Below the pieces are notes generated by a model. That model did no database searches. It was not told where the DNA came from and was given only the letters and a program-made list of their open reading frames with translations. Positions 46,624 through 64,000 of a stretch of 64,000 nt of DNA are shown in pieces. Both the position numbers and the translations under genes were made by a program. Positions within the stretch are counted from its first letter, which is position 1. The number at the start of each line of letters is the position of its first letter. The stretch is from Latrodectus hesperus (taxonomy: Eukaryota > Arthropoda > Arachnida > Araneae > Theridiidae), in contig CM075856.1 of the NCBI GenBank assembly GCA_037975125.1, positions 1,614,288-1,678,287 on the forward strand, read 5' to 3'.

Positions 46624-46686
46624 GTAAAATTAATTGAGGACTTTCTTTAATAAAGATTATCTAAGAAAGTTCTCAATTAATTTTAC
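46624..46686. repeat. Hairpin with 24-bp arms and 15-nt loop
   Basis: 46624-46647 is the reverse complement of 46663-46686 except for one position, which would be a G-U or A-C pair in RNA depending on strand. The loop is TAATAAAGATTATCT. A diverged third version of the arm motif (AGTCCCCAATTGAAAG) follows at about 46699. Size and near-perfect pairing fit either a short foldback element or a microRNA-like precursor; the sequence alone cannot decide. Confidence 0.85.
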
Positions 46687-49600
46687 TTCCTTCATTTAGT
46701 CCCCAATTGAAAGAAAAATTTATACATAGTTTATACATAAATTTTTCAGTTACTTTATTTTTTATTCCGAATAATTTATTTTGTTTTAAACTATCCCTAA
46801 TACCTCCTTGCTGCTAACATTCATTAAAAATATAAACTTTTAATATAACCTATGTACTACATATTTACCTATGTACATATTTACCTACATATTTACCTAT
46901 GTACTGAATAGCCATCTGATCCATTCTCTCTTGGTTTCATTGTTATATCTTCAAAATACGATTGTTTAAGTATTTTATTTGCTGTTTGTTATTTAAAATA
47001 AATTCTGTTTTTTAAAGTCTTCTAAATTATTTTTTTATTATTAAATTAAAATATTCACTATTTAGAATTATCAGTAAACCAAGAAAAATAATTAAAAATA
47101 GAATTTAAAGATATTTTACGTAAATTTTAAAGAAAAATTTCAGAAATAAAATTCAATACTTTTCGAATAAAAATCCAATTAAATGTTTGCATAAAATATG
47201 ACATGTGACAGACTGAATTTTCACATATGTAAACGGAATCAGTCTCAATATAAAAACGACTCTGGTAATCTTAAGGGTATGGCAATATCACAAAGATATT
47301 AAAATAAATATTCTCAAACATTTTTGAAATTTAAAAATCACTAATTATTCACCATTTGGTTTGAGTTTCTAAGAAGACAATGAATAAACTTTTCATACGT
47401 GCATAATTATATTTAATAAAGACATTTCTATTATTCTCTTTTTAATTGATTAGGTTTTTAATCAATAAAGTATCCCGAATCAAAAAAATTTACGCATCAT
47501 TCTTAAAATTTTAGAACAAGCACAAAGAAAATATTTATGAATAACACATTTATTAAATGATGTGATAATATTCTTCACCAAATTTAATGGATTTCAATTT
47601 GAAAGCAATTTTTCTATTTTGATAAATTTTTAATATTTAGGAGTTGAACTGAAAGTATATTTGATGACACGTTTAATATGTAATCAGGCAACTTGCTATT
47701 TTGGCATATTTATCACAAAGAGTATTCCTTTTTTCTCTTACAGAATGTTTTTCAATTGGTGAATATATATAATATATATTTGCAAACAACATAAATACAA
47801 ATCACTTATTGAAAATATTATAACCTATATAATGTTAAATAAGTTTTAAAAATAATTACGTCGAATAATAAAATAATTCGAGAAACATATCAAATACGAT
47901 GTGTAATACGTCACACATTTTGTGATACGTCCCAATATATGAGACATTATTTAGATCTCCTATAGTAGTGACAATTAAAAATTTATCCACTAAAAAGAGA
48001 AAAAGAATAATATTTAAAAGAAATTTTGCCAATTTTTAAATTTTTAGTTTCTGCAAAGATTTTTTCAAAATTTCAAATGAATAAGAAAAAACATGAAAAG
48101 AATAAAAACCAAAAATATCAAATTTATTTTGAATATTTTAATAACTTTCTGTAATTTTTTAATTATGTATTGTAATATAGATATTATTAAAACGAGATTA
48201 AATATTGTTTAAATTAGAATGATATTATTCCTTTTAAATATTTCAAAATTGTCCTTCTCTGCCATATAGAATTTCTTGAGGGCAAAATTATGTTTGAAAA
48301 TCCATCAATTATCCTCTTTCTTTTAAAGAATCTGCTTATTTAAAAGAGGTCTATTAATATTTATTTCTAAGAAGTCTAGACAAAGAAATTATATTTATCC
48401 AGTAATCATTTCAATTAAATATTTTAAAACATTCTTAAAATTCTACCCAAAAGTTACTTAAGACTTCCGATAAATCTATCATATTTCATTAAGCAATATA
48501 GTTATTAAATTTCAAAGTATAACGAAATAGAAATGTAATGCAAATATTGAAATAATTTTAGAATATTAATCAAAATGTTATATTTTTGAGATATAATATA
48601 ACTCTGTTTTGAAATATAATTTTAAATAAATATTTATTTTAAAGAAAATTAAAGTATGTCTGCATCGTATTAAATCCATTTTTGAATTTAAGACTTGCTA
48701 TATAGTTATTTTCTAATTTTTAATTATTAAAATGAATGAAATAATCGCATTTTTATTAAATACATGTAATCATTTTGCATATATTTATTTTAAAGAAGTC
48801 TAGTCATTAAAGTTTTAAAAATAACTTTATTTTTAAGCATTGAATTGCAAAACTGAATTAAGGTAATATATATCTTTCGGAAATTAAAGCTTACCAATGA
48901 ATATTTTTTCTTGTAAATGTGTATTTTATTAAAATTACAAAATATACTTTCATGTGCAATTGAATATTTAGAAAAAACATGTTTTAAATTTTTTAATTCC
49001 ATATATCCCACCTATTATATTTGAATTTTACACATGTTACCATATCGTTTTCATCAAATTTTATCTGAATTTATTCTGCGAAGATTTCGGTAAATATTAA
49101 TTAAATAATAAACTATTAGATATTGAATAAAAACATTACCTCAAATATTTATTTGTGGAAATTCTAGAACTTTTACAACAACAATCATATGCTACTCAAA
49201 AGCTTGTCTTTTTATTTGACAAAATATATTATTTAAAAAAAAACAAAAATCAATTTTAAATTTTAAACATTTGCATTGTTAAAAATTATTAATATATAAA
49301 TAATAATTAGGCCCAATGATGACTTGCATAGTAAATTTAAGTTACTTTGTGTATGTGAATTTTACTGTGTTTACTAGTGTTTATTAAAATTTTTAACAAA
49401 TGTATTAATATAAACTGTAAATTGATACTATGTATATTTTCTTGATTTATAAGTAAATTTAAAATTAAATTTCTTTGTTTCACTCAAAAAAATAATTTGT
49501 ATGAAGCAAATTTTTAATTTCATTTAACTTATCAGAACTCTAACTATTAATACATATAAGCTATATAAATTCAAATTTTCTTGCAATATGACAATAACTC

Positions 49601-52600
49601 AATTATTTAAGCTTCTTCGAAAATAAACACTTGGAGTTTGAATCATAATTTTTCCAGCAACGATTTATTTCACACAATTAAAAGTATTTTTCTTCATTCT
49701 TATAATGTATTTAAACTTCTAATCATTACCAAATTTTTTGTAATTTTTCAAAAAATTATATTGGTAGGAATATTTTTTTCTAATATCTAACACTGAGTAC
49801 AAATTTCTTAAAACAATAGAAAATTCAAAATATCTGCCCAGACTGGAGGAAATAACACTAAATAAATGTAGAAAAGCTTATTTGAAAAAACAAAATTTAT
49901 TATTGGGGTCAAATTTCCTATAGACAAAACTTTAACTCTTTTGGGTCAAATAAATTTGTAATTCTCATTTTGAATTTGTATTAATTATTGAACTCTAATT
50001 TTTGTTAATAAAACTACAAATTTTATTTATTATCAATGTAGTAAACATCATAAGACCTTTAACTTATATTTTTCCTTTAAAAATTGATATCCTTAAACAT
50101 AATGATTTTATTTAGTAAAAATTCTAAAACAGTTAAAATTTACTGTTACGAACGTATAATTTTGCATGAACTTTGTGTATTAACTGCAGTGTTAGAAATT
50201 TATTTATGCCTTTAATTTTTGTTTAATTCCTAAATTAAATGTAGTGTTTAAAAACTGAATAAATTATCTCCTTTTCTTTTGAAGATTTGAATTCTATGTG
50301 TTCAATAAAATTATATTTTTAAATATCCTTGAAACACTAAATATTATCTTGTTAAATTTTTCACAGCAAAATATAATCGCATATTCTTATAATAATAGGT
50401 TAAGAAATTGCGATAGAAATTATTGAACAATATTCTACATAAATAGACATTGTTACATAACATTATTTTAAATTAAACTTTTTGTGCATAAGTTTGGAAC
50501 ATTAGTTAGAATAAATTCGATGACAAATCAAATAAAGGTCATAAATAACAAGAAATAAAAAGTTTTGCAACCAAGTTATTTATATGAACAATAATTTACA
50601 AAGACAGTCTAAAATTACCTTTATTAAATTTATATGATTTTACTGAAGTGTATTAATGTCCAGATTTGAAATATAAGATTCCATAGTACGATTTATAAAC
50701 ATTATTTTTATATGTGTAGTTAACAATTAAATAATTTTTACTTAAAAATTCAATCTTCGTTATGAATTAATAAAAGTATATATGTGCTTAAAATTGCCAA
50801 AATTATAAATCTTATTACTTTATTCAATTAGAAGATTAAAATTATAGACTTTTCAATGATTAAAACAGAATTATTTGACCAAAATAATTACATAAGTTAA
50901 ACATATTTATAAAAAACATCAGTGTTATTGAATAAAATGTTGAATTACATTCAGTTTTGTAGTTACAAAATTTGCTATATTGTTCTAAATAAACAATAAC
51001 ATATATTAACTTAAAATTGACACATTAAAAACCTTACTATTTTACCCATTATAATAGAACTGGGTAAAATAATAGAAATTATATCAAGTCATGATAACTA
51101 AAATACTACTGTAAAGTTCTCTATCGCTATAAAATAAAGGTACTGCATCTTTAAGAAGTTAAGCTGTCCTACCCTCTAAGCAACTTATAATGATAGAACT
51201 CACAAATGACATAAATGGCGTTTTTACATAATTGTTTTAAGGACATAAAGGAGATTTTTATATAAATGCCTTAAGCGAAATGTTTACATTTATCCTTGTG
51301 AAAATTGCTTATATTTTTCTGCTGGTATGCTTTAAAGATGCTTATATTTTTTCTTATTGTAGAAGTTGAAATAGGTGTTTTATGATATTTAATTCATAAA
51401 AAAACTTTCCATTTGACATTTTTAAGTGAAGGCTTCTTCCCTAAATTTCAAGTTCATGACGTTAAGGGTTTGAGGTTTGCTCATTGTTTTGGAAATAATT
51501 TAATGATAAATGAAATGAATAAAAAAAAATTATGAAAATCTAAATCAAAAATTTTAAATTGAGAAATTTAAAAATTACACTAATGTACGTGAAGAATTGA
51601 ATAACTATAGTTATGTAAAAAATCATATTTTCAACAAATTAAAAACAGTTTTTAAGTAGGAATTTCATCAAGTGATTTTTATAAAGTTGTAATCCACATA
51701 GTATTATTCATAATATGCAAATTTCTTTCTTGTGATAATAGTGAACTCTGTAAATATTTTTAAATTAAAATCATATTTATTTAAAAAAAACAATGTTGAT
51801 ACAAATAGGTAGAACTTCTCACTATAAACATAGAATAAAAATAATAAATAATACTTTAGTCAACGGATTCTCAGTAGCAAAGGCCTAAATAACAATTTAT
51901 TTCAAAATACATCCATTTAAATCAAAACAATTTTTGAACCATTCAAATTCTAATAAATGCTTGATGCAATATTTAATATAAGATAAAATGTAAATTCATA
52001 AATTAGTATCTTTAAAAGAATGTATAGAGTAAGCATTAAAACAGTAAAATCAACAAACTTATTTCAAATTCCAGATTGCTATTATTTATATTGTTAATTC
52101 TACTGCAAATAAAAATTTATAGTGTATTTATTAGTATGTACTTTTAATTAAGTTATTAAATTATTTCGTTTAATAATTAATTAAGAATTATAGTATCACC
52201 TCAGAAATGTTTCAATGAACAAAATTTCTGCTTTATTTTTAAGATAAGAAAATAATAATTGAACTGATAAAATCACTAATCTTTACAAAGAATTTTAAAT
52301 TAATTTGTTTTTTGAATTTGTTAAATTTCAATAAACTAAGTTAATAAAAATGCCACATAATTTATTTTAATAAATATAATATACTTGGCTAGATATTTGT
52401 TCTAAAACTCTAAGCAAATTTTATAAAATATTTCTGACTGATAAAATATAATATTTCAATATATTTTAATTGAAAAACAAATGATATTTTCACCAAGAAA
52501 CTAATATCTTCATAAGAAATTTTAATTTACCTTCATAAGCAAAGTATTGAATACGGAATTTTTTGTAAAAACACTTTTTAAAAATTTCTGATATAGCCTG

Positions 52601-53038
52601 AATAATTAATGCATAATACGTTTAAGCTAAATACTTAAATATTTAGCATCATTTTTTAGTAATTTGCTTATTTTTCTTACTTACATAATAATCTGCTTTA
52701 AAATGTAGAAAGTCATAATAAAATATGACTGAATATTTCTCAGAAAACAATATTTATTTTGAAAGATTTTTTTCTCGTTAAATTTTCGCATTCTATTAGC
52801 GACAAGAAAAAATGTTTTGCTATTTGTAAATATGCAAAATGTTGTATCAAAATAACAAAAAAATGTTATACGTATAATACACATGAACATAATTTTTAAA
52901 TAAGAGCAAAAGTAATATTTTTCGAACTAATTTAAAGTATAAACCATGATAATGTAATTTATATTGATCTAAATAATTGTTTTTTCCATGGAAATTTCTT
53001 TAATATAATTATCAATTACTATGTGTTCATTTTTAAAG
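46687..53038. other. AT-rich stretch, no gene seen
   Basis: 6.3 kb of low-complexity AT-rich DNA. Minor structures only: a short repeat of CTATGTACATATTTAC near 46852-46905 at the start, and a 10-bp inverted repeat (ATTTTACCCA at 51039 with TGGGTAAAAT at 51061). The ORFs here (48790-49011, 52681-52890, minus) look like noise. Confidence 0.6.
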
Positions 53039-53058
53039 TCAATCTTCTGCTTTTGAAT

Positions 53059-54036
<978 letters not shown>

Positions 54037-54093
54037 TTTGAGATAAATTTTAAATCTCAAAATACAAAATTTGAGATAGATTTTTATCTCAAA
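54037..54093. repeat. Two tandem small hairpins
   Basis: TTTGAGAT (54037) pairs with ATCTCAAA (54054), then TTTGAGATA (54070) pairs with TATCTCAAA (54085). The two foldbacks are copies of each other, 33 bp apart. Confidence 0.8.
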
Positions 54094-55197
54094 AGCACCA
54101 CATTAATAAAAATGCAAAATATATAATAAAAAAAGTATTTGTTTTATGCTAATATGATATTTAGAATATTTTCTTATAATTGATCACATTACTGAAGATA
54201 TAAAATACTGTAATGTAATTAAAATTAATTATAAATATCATACTTCTCAAACTCCAATGTTCTTATTGGTCTGCAGATTCTGTAAAAAATTCCAACATCA
54301 TTCTATTTTATTTCCCATACAATTCATATAAATTCATTTATTTGATGGTAAAATAACCAAACTTTATTAGTAAGAAAAATTAAACTGCATTTCATTAGTC
54401 ACATGAAAATATTATCTCAGATTTATTAATTTTACAAAGTTAGCAATTTTCATCTATGAAAACCAAATGCTGATGAAAAACTTTTAATTAAACATTCTGG
54501 ATATTTAATTACTATTTGGAATATGAAACATTTTAAATGTAGAAATTCAATCCAAAAAACAATTTTAATTATAATTATATCTTTGTAATTTAATTACATT
54601 TTAGATTTTATAATCATCCATTTTTATGACAAATGCATAAAAATTGCTTAAACATTACTGAAGAATTTATGTAATTTTTTTATTCTCTTGTAAATGAATA
54701 ATTTTTTATCATTTTCGCATCGAAATATATACACATGAGCTTATATTTTGATTTTTATTGAAACTTAAGAGTTAATTATTCCAATTATATGTTAGATTTT
54801 ATGAAAATTGCCTATATTTAAATATGGTAAAACACTATGTGTATTGTATTTCTTATTTCTTAAGTTTCCTGAATAAAGCATTTAAAATATTAAAGAAAAT
54901 TCAGGATACATTTAGCCACAAAGTTTTTTGAAAAGTAATGCAAAATAACAAAAAAGATTAGTTTATAAGGTAATTCTTTTTGATTAAATTTTCATTATTG
55001 ATTGAACAAAACCAAAAAATACTTTTCAGAAATGTTTTCAAGATAAAAGAACAAAATTAAAATATCTCTTTTCAACAGTTAATTTAAATTGTTTATTTGC
55101 TCGTTCACACAGGTATAAGAGTTTACAACTTAACTGTGTTCCATAAATTATGAAAGAAAAAAGCTCTTTATAGAATAAAATGTTTAATTCCAAGCAG

Positions 55198-55201
<4 letters not shown>
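54094..55201. other. AT-rich spacer, nothing seen
   Basis: No gene or repeat recognised. Confidence 0.6.

Positions 55202-55288
<87 letters not shown>
55202..55288 (+). repeat. (TA)n microsatellite, 87 bp
   Basis: Uninterrupted TA dinucleotides ending shortly upstream of the Penelope-like relic. Confidence 0.95.
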
Positions 55289-58780
<3,492 letters not shown>

Positions 58781-58979
58781 AATTAATTTCTTTAAATTCT
58801 AAAATGATTCGGATAATTGTGACCGTAGAGCTTCATGGGTAAAATCAGAGCAATGCTATTTCTATCTTTATAAAGCACAAACACAAAAATATTTATTACA
58901 GTATTTAATCGACAAGATTATTTCTTTATTCAGCCTAAGAAATGATTCAATATTTATTGTAATTTAAAATTTTCACATG

Positions 58980-59889
58980 TACAAGGTAAATAAGAAAGTT
59001 CTTGCCGTTTTTGATGACCCAAAAAAGCATGACCTACAGAAAGTGTAGCTGATTGTTAGTCCTCTAAGTTATCACCATTGGTAACCGTGGTCCAGTTATG
59101 CATTCCCCTTGCAATAAAACGTGGAAGTTTTTGGGCGCAAAGAAGTCCACGAGAGCTTGTCGTTTGTCTACTTCACTGGTGAAGGATTTTCCACTAAGTT
59201 GATTGTCCGGGAAATGGAAAAGGTAATAATCTGATGGTGCAAGATCAATTCAATAAGAAAGATAGCATAAAATCTCCCAAACAAGTCACTGTATGGTATT
59301 TCTGGCCACCCGCACAACATGCTATCGTACTTTGTCAGCCAACAACAACACATCCTTGCGATTAACTAATATCGGCTCCTTCTTTGCAATACATGTTGCA
59401 GACATTTCAATTACTGCGAGTATATGGTCCACTAAGACCATTAGCCCGTTTGAGCAGTTCACAGTGAGAAACTTGTCGACTTGTCAACTAGATATTAGCT
59501 TCATCACAGAGGGACAAATCTCTCAACCCGAATTTATGAAACCAATGTATCGCCGTAAGTTCATTCATAGCATTATTGCCAAACGCTTGAGACTTTCGGC
59601 ATCATCTGATAAACCTACTTTGAGGTGGTAAAGCGAACAACACCAAATGAGATGCTACAACACTTCAATTTCTTTTCCCTACTGTATAAGTTACGATTGA
59701 TGAATGTGGGTGGTAGACTTGCTTTTTCAACTACTGATATTCTTACTCTCGACTTATCAGTGTCTCAACACTTTTCCCACCGGGCAGTCGAAAGTAAGAA
59801 TATTGGTCTTGGTATACTGTTAAATTTATTATTTTCACATCATTCATTGGCAACGTGAAAGCGGTAAGAACTTTCTTGTTTGCCTTATA
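58980..59889 (-). mobile_element. Internally deleted mariner element, copy 2
   Basis: Bounded by TA at 58980-58981 and at 59888-59889. The terminal repeats are AAGGTAAATAAGAAAGTTCT on the left and, complemented from the right, AAGGCAAACAAGAAAGTTCT. The best-preserved ends of the three copies in this window. About 0.9 kb, with transposase remains on the minus strand. Confidence 0.9.
59058..59668 (-). pseudogene. Mariner transposase pseudogene, copy 2
   Basis: The start codon equivalent to that of copy 1 is TTG here (59668 on the minus strand). Readable parts are NELTAIHWFHKFGLRDLSLCDEA (DNA-binding region), KKEPILVNRKDVLLLAD, then LAPSDYYLFHFPDN and GKSFTSEVDKRQALVDFFAPK. The second and third catalytic Asp positions appear kept (LAD, PSD), unlike copy 1. 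The block with the first Asp is absent, at the same place as in copy 1. Stops and frameshifts make it non-functional. Confidence 0.85.
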
Positions 59890-62439
59890 GAATTCAGATA
59901 AAAAAGTTTTATTCAATTTTGCCTTAAAAAAATAAGGAAATTTTATACTTAAAAACATAACAGCATGTTTTAAATTTACTTTTTATATAATTTAAATCAA
60001 ATAGAAAACTATTTTTTCATTGGATTTTCTTAAGGAGCTATAAATAGAGCTACTCCTTTTTCAGAAAAATTGAAACAATAAAGAAATGCTGAAAAATATA
60101 AATTTTTAATCTTCTAACACTCTAAGTTATAAATAATATTAAGACCAATATCTAACTATTTGAATTTCTTTCTAATTTTAAACTTATATTCAAAAATAAG
60201 GTAAAATGTTTACTTAATAAAACCTTAGTACATTTTATTTGCGAAATAGGCATTAACGCTCAGAGACTTCTAAGTGTAAATTTATTTTCTACATATAAAA
60301 CATGTAGTGACAATTGATGGAAACTTTTTTATTAATTTTTTTCCTTATTAATAGCAAACTACTTTATTAATCCTTTAAATAATTCCTACGTTAATACCAT
60401 TTCCCATTTTCTTGCAGTCTCAAGCATGAATTATTTTCATTTCATTCATGTAATTTTTGCTTATGTAATCGAAAGATAAATGAAATGAAATATTTTATAT
60501 ATGAATGTTAAGATGAAAATGTGCTTCCATAAGAATACTATAACGTTTCAGGAAAATAATTTGCTTAACGATAATTAAAATTGCTGTAATAAAAATTGAA
60601 ATTTCAGTATACATCTAACTCACTTTATTATTAATTTAAAATTTTTATTGAATTTTAAATATATAAATCAATATAAGTTCACCATTGATTGCATAATTTA
60701 TCGATAAAAATATTTTTATTAAATATCCAGTTTATGTCTTTATGCATTCACATTTTCAGCAATACAATAATTTTTTTCAATCATGTAAATTACATGCTTT
60801 ATGCGTAGATATTATTGCTAAAGTTATTTAAAAAAAACTCAATATGGTCAGAAATGAGATAAAGTTTTAACCAAATAATTTTTTATTGAATTTTAGTATT
60901 ACTGTTTTTCTAAATAATTTAAGAATTGTTTGAAATATTTAGTGATTATATTAAGCAACAACTTCGAAGCTAACCATTTGATATTTTTTAAATATCATTT
61001 TTATTTTTCTCGACATTAGTTTAAATTAAAAAAAGTTATGCAGTTATATTTATATTTTTTACAAATTATCTATTTCTAGAAATAATGAATTATTTTAAAA
61101 ATAATTCAATTAGATTATATTTAATTGTTTGGAAATAAATAAAATTTTTATATTATTTCTCTCTACTATTGCCTTTCTATACCAGTAATAATCCTAGAAT
61201 TTTTTCTCTATTTTTGATAGTAAATTTTCATAGAATTATATACTTCTGTGTATATATTTTTAAAAATATGTAATTACAAGACACATTTTTAAATTAAAAA
61301 GCAATGCATGTATTCACGCAAGGAAAATATCCTTTCCCAATATCTAGTACCGTAAATGTAGTATATAAATTTTCTTTAAATATTCATTTAAACTACACTT
61401 TCCTGGGATAGAGTGTAATTACTATGAAGTGCTTAATAACAATTTAGATTTTATGCAGAAATTGCAATGATATCATTAGCAAATTTTAAATTACAAAAAC
61501 CATTCCCTTTAAATTTGTAACGCATTCATTGCTTTCATTTTATACCGGGAGAATGGTATGCAAGACATTTTAATAGCAAAACAGACAAGCTATTAAAGTT
61601 TATTAATAATCTCCTTTGGGTGTAATAACGCAAAGCCCTAACCTCCTCACAATCTCTTGTAATTCTCCCTCTCAGTTAATATGTGTGTTACTGACACCCT
61701 TAAATTTGACCCCTTATGCATTCTCTGATGTACGGTCCAATCAAACAGGGGCTTAAGATATGTAAATGAATTTGTCTTTAATTCGATAGGGAAAAGAAAG
61801 TCACATTTCCTTTGTATAAAATATTCTCTAAGTGGTAATTACATTCATTCAACTTTAAAATATACAGCAGAATGCATATGAAAAGTCTGAGAAGCGTAAA
61901 TAACATGCACAACAACGAAGTCTCCTTTCTCCTTTAACATAATGATGTCTTCTTTGTTATTCAAACTCTAGAAGGTGTACCCTTTCTTACTTTCTTGAAT
62001 TTTGTGTGATTATTGATTTTTCCATATCTTGATAGTTTTTTTTTTCAGTTCTATTACAAGCAGAATTGTTTTCATGAATATAAGAATATAATGTTGAAGG
62101 AGAAGTATTAACTCTTTTTAAATAGATTTTATATAGATCATTACAGTCATTCAATGTGTTCAGTAATCCTGAAAGTGTGATTATTTTTATATGTCCCATT
62201 GTCGTGCAGGCAATATTCAAATTGTGCGTAATCTGGAATATTAATCCCTTTTTGCGTGAAAATATTATGCTATCTAATTAACAGTGCAAAAAAAATTATG
62301 ATATCTAAACTTTCTTCCTTAAAATTTTAATAAGATTGAACTAGAAATATATTCATTGGATGGAAAAAAATAGATAATCATTGTCTAGAAATGGCTAGAA
62401 AGTATAGTTTCTATATGAGTATTGTTGCACCAGTACCTA
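59890..62439. other. AT-rich stretch, no gene seen
   Basis: Low-complexity AT-rich DNA; a less biased patch at about 61610-61760 holds no recognisable repeat. A 77-codon minus-strand ORF (61987-62220) has no known domain. Confidence 0.6.
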
Positions 62440-62735
62440 GTTATAAGTTATATCTAGCCCTGAGTTGGGCTTTACCAGTTAGATAGAAGTAGCAGGGTTG
62501 TGTCTTCGTAATTTTGAAGCAGGGACCAAGCAGAAAACCTCCAGTACTTGGTCTGCCACCCCCAGATGTTTCGCTTCATTTGAAGGACATTACGACCACT
62601 CCCAGTTTTACCATGCCCCAGCCACCTTTAACGGACACAACGGATCTTCGTTTAAGCCGGGATTCGAACTCACTAACATCCGATAATGAAAACGGTGTCC
62701 TAACCAACCAGACCACGTCAACCTTTCCATAAGAG
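62440..62735 (-). mobile_element. tRNA-related SINE, family C
   Basis: GC-richer patch whose minus strand starts with a tRNA-like head: box A in GTGGTCTGGTTGGTTAGGAC (about 62699-62718) and box B in GAGTTCGAATCCC (62659-62671). The 200 bp beyond it would be the body. It differs from families A and B in both head and body. No target duplication or A-tail is obvious, so the left limit is approximate. Confidence 0.7.
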
Positions 62736-64000
62736 TGTGATAAGCAATTAAATAAAGTTTTGATATCAAAAAAATAATTAAATTAGATATAATTTTCGGT
62801 TCCTTATATCACAAAATATCATGCAATTTCTACTGCATCATCACTAAAAAAGAGCCAGTTTAAAAACACTAGAACATTCTCTTCAGAATTATACAATTTC
62901 TTAAAGTAATTTCACTATTACGGAATGCGCAAATTGGAAATGTTCCCTAACCCACCTTATCATATTTAAAAAATATATCCTGTAATGGCGGCAGCAGCAT
63001 TAGAGTTAGGAGTTACAAAATTCCCTTTGATAGATGCTGAAGCTTTGAATAATGGCAACAGGTTTCTTGTCAAACATTTCGATTCTTATTACTTGTTTAC
63101 GTTTTAATTTTTTTATGTTTCAATTTTGTTGTTGCTTTTTATGTTAAATATATGCAATTTTTTATCTTGAAATTAATTTTTGTAAGTTTGGAATTTATAT
63201 TTCAGAATGAAGATATTCACTTTGTAATGAAAACATCCTTCGTTGTTCTAATGATTCAACTGATTGTGATGGTCTAATTGTGTAGAGTTGATTTAGAATA
63301 TAAATGCGAAAAATGTTTTTCGGTCTGCATTGTAATTACATTAAAATTCTGTGACTGTATATCAGTACATTGTCTGCAATTTCATAACATAGGATTTGCC
63401 CTCTGGACATTTCTCATAATCAGAAATGTTTATTTGAACATCCTAGTTATTCTTAGGCACAGATCTTGGTTATAAGCCACGCTATTTTAGTATTGGACAA
63501 AGACTTTTGCATTAAAACAAAGTTATGCATCAAAACATAGTTAATGTTTTGTAATTTAAAGGATAGAAATCAATTTATTTAAAATCAAAATATTTAAAAA
63601 AATAATCCAGTCCAGTTTAGAGATATGACTATTCCTCTTAAGTAGCAATTCTGAAATGTTTGTTGTTAATTATAAAGATGAACGAAGAACAGAAATTTAG
63701 GTAAGAATGCATAGAAATTATTTCTCTAAAATATATAAGCAAGACATATCAGAATAATAAACAGTTGATTAATCTTTAATTGAATGCTGTATTGTAATGT
63801 ATGGCAAGCTAGTGTAGACTTTTATTGACTTCAAAACAGTCCAAAAGTATTTTCAAATATTTATAAAAAAATATTTCAATTTTATTTTTGCTTAGAGAAT
63901 GTAATACAAAATTTAATGACTTACAAGATTATGCACGATTCACAACATAAGCTTGAATTTTTCAAATCAGAAATATTAGGATCACACTCATTATCTTTCT
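62736..64000. other. AT-rich end of window, no gene seen
   Basis: A 65-codon ORF at 63278-63475 encodes a Cys-containing hydrophobic stretch with no recognisable domain. Nothing else seen. Confidence 0.55.

Overview
The window looks like AT-rich, gene-poor intergenic (or very long intronic) DNA of an arthropod nuclear genome. A spider is my best guess, mainly from the style of the Gag protein in the LTR element at 7.4-11.5 kb; this is inference, not proof. I found no convincing host exon, no tRNA or rRNA gene in a plausible intact state, and no bacterial-type operon, CRISPR array or plasmid feature. What can be named is almost all transposon-derived or simple repeat.

Layout. 1.47-2.33 kb: five tandem copies of a roughly 180-bp unit. 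3.8-4.1 kb and 29.5-29.8 kb: two inverted-orientation copies of a 330-bp dispersed repeat I cannot name. 7.1-11.5 kb: a composite TA/TG/TCTA microsatellite split by a very young Ty3/gypsy LTR retrotransposon. Its two 602-bp LTRs look identical, and its single long ORF joins Gag directly to integrase, with protease, reverse transcriptase and nearly all of RNase H missing. 12.65-13.18 kb: a LINE C-terminal relic next to a tRNA-derived SINE, with a second copy of the SINE at 36.6-37.0 kb. 20.8 kb: another probable LINE relic. 22.04-23.02 kb: about 980 bp of uninterrupted TG repeat. 29.95-30.25 kb: a second SINE family with a perfect 14-bp target duplication. 34.28-35.18, 41.52-41.78 and 58.98-59.89 kb: three copies of one decayed mariner family; the two longer copies share the same internal deletion. 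39.2 kb: a MITE-like element. 43.4 and 46.6 kb: two strong hairpins. 55.3-56.1 kb: a frameshifted Penelope-like reverse transcriptase relic between two long TA arrays. 62.5-62.7 kb: a third tRNA-related SINE.

How the parts relate. The autonomous functions are nearly all broken: mariner lacks its first catalytic block, Penelope is frameshifted, and the LINE relics are fragments. The only intact long ORF is the Gag-integrase fusion, inside an element whose matching LTRs imply that it moved recently with reverse transcriptase supplied from elsewhere. That element is the strongest candidate for something undescribed. Long stretches between these features are plain AT-rich sequence in which I see no gene.
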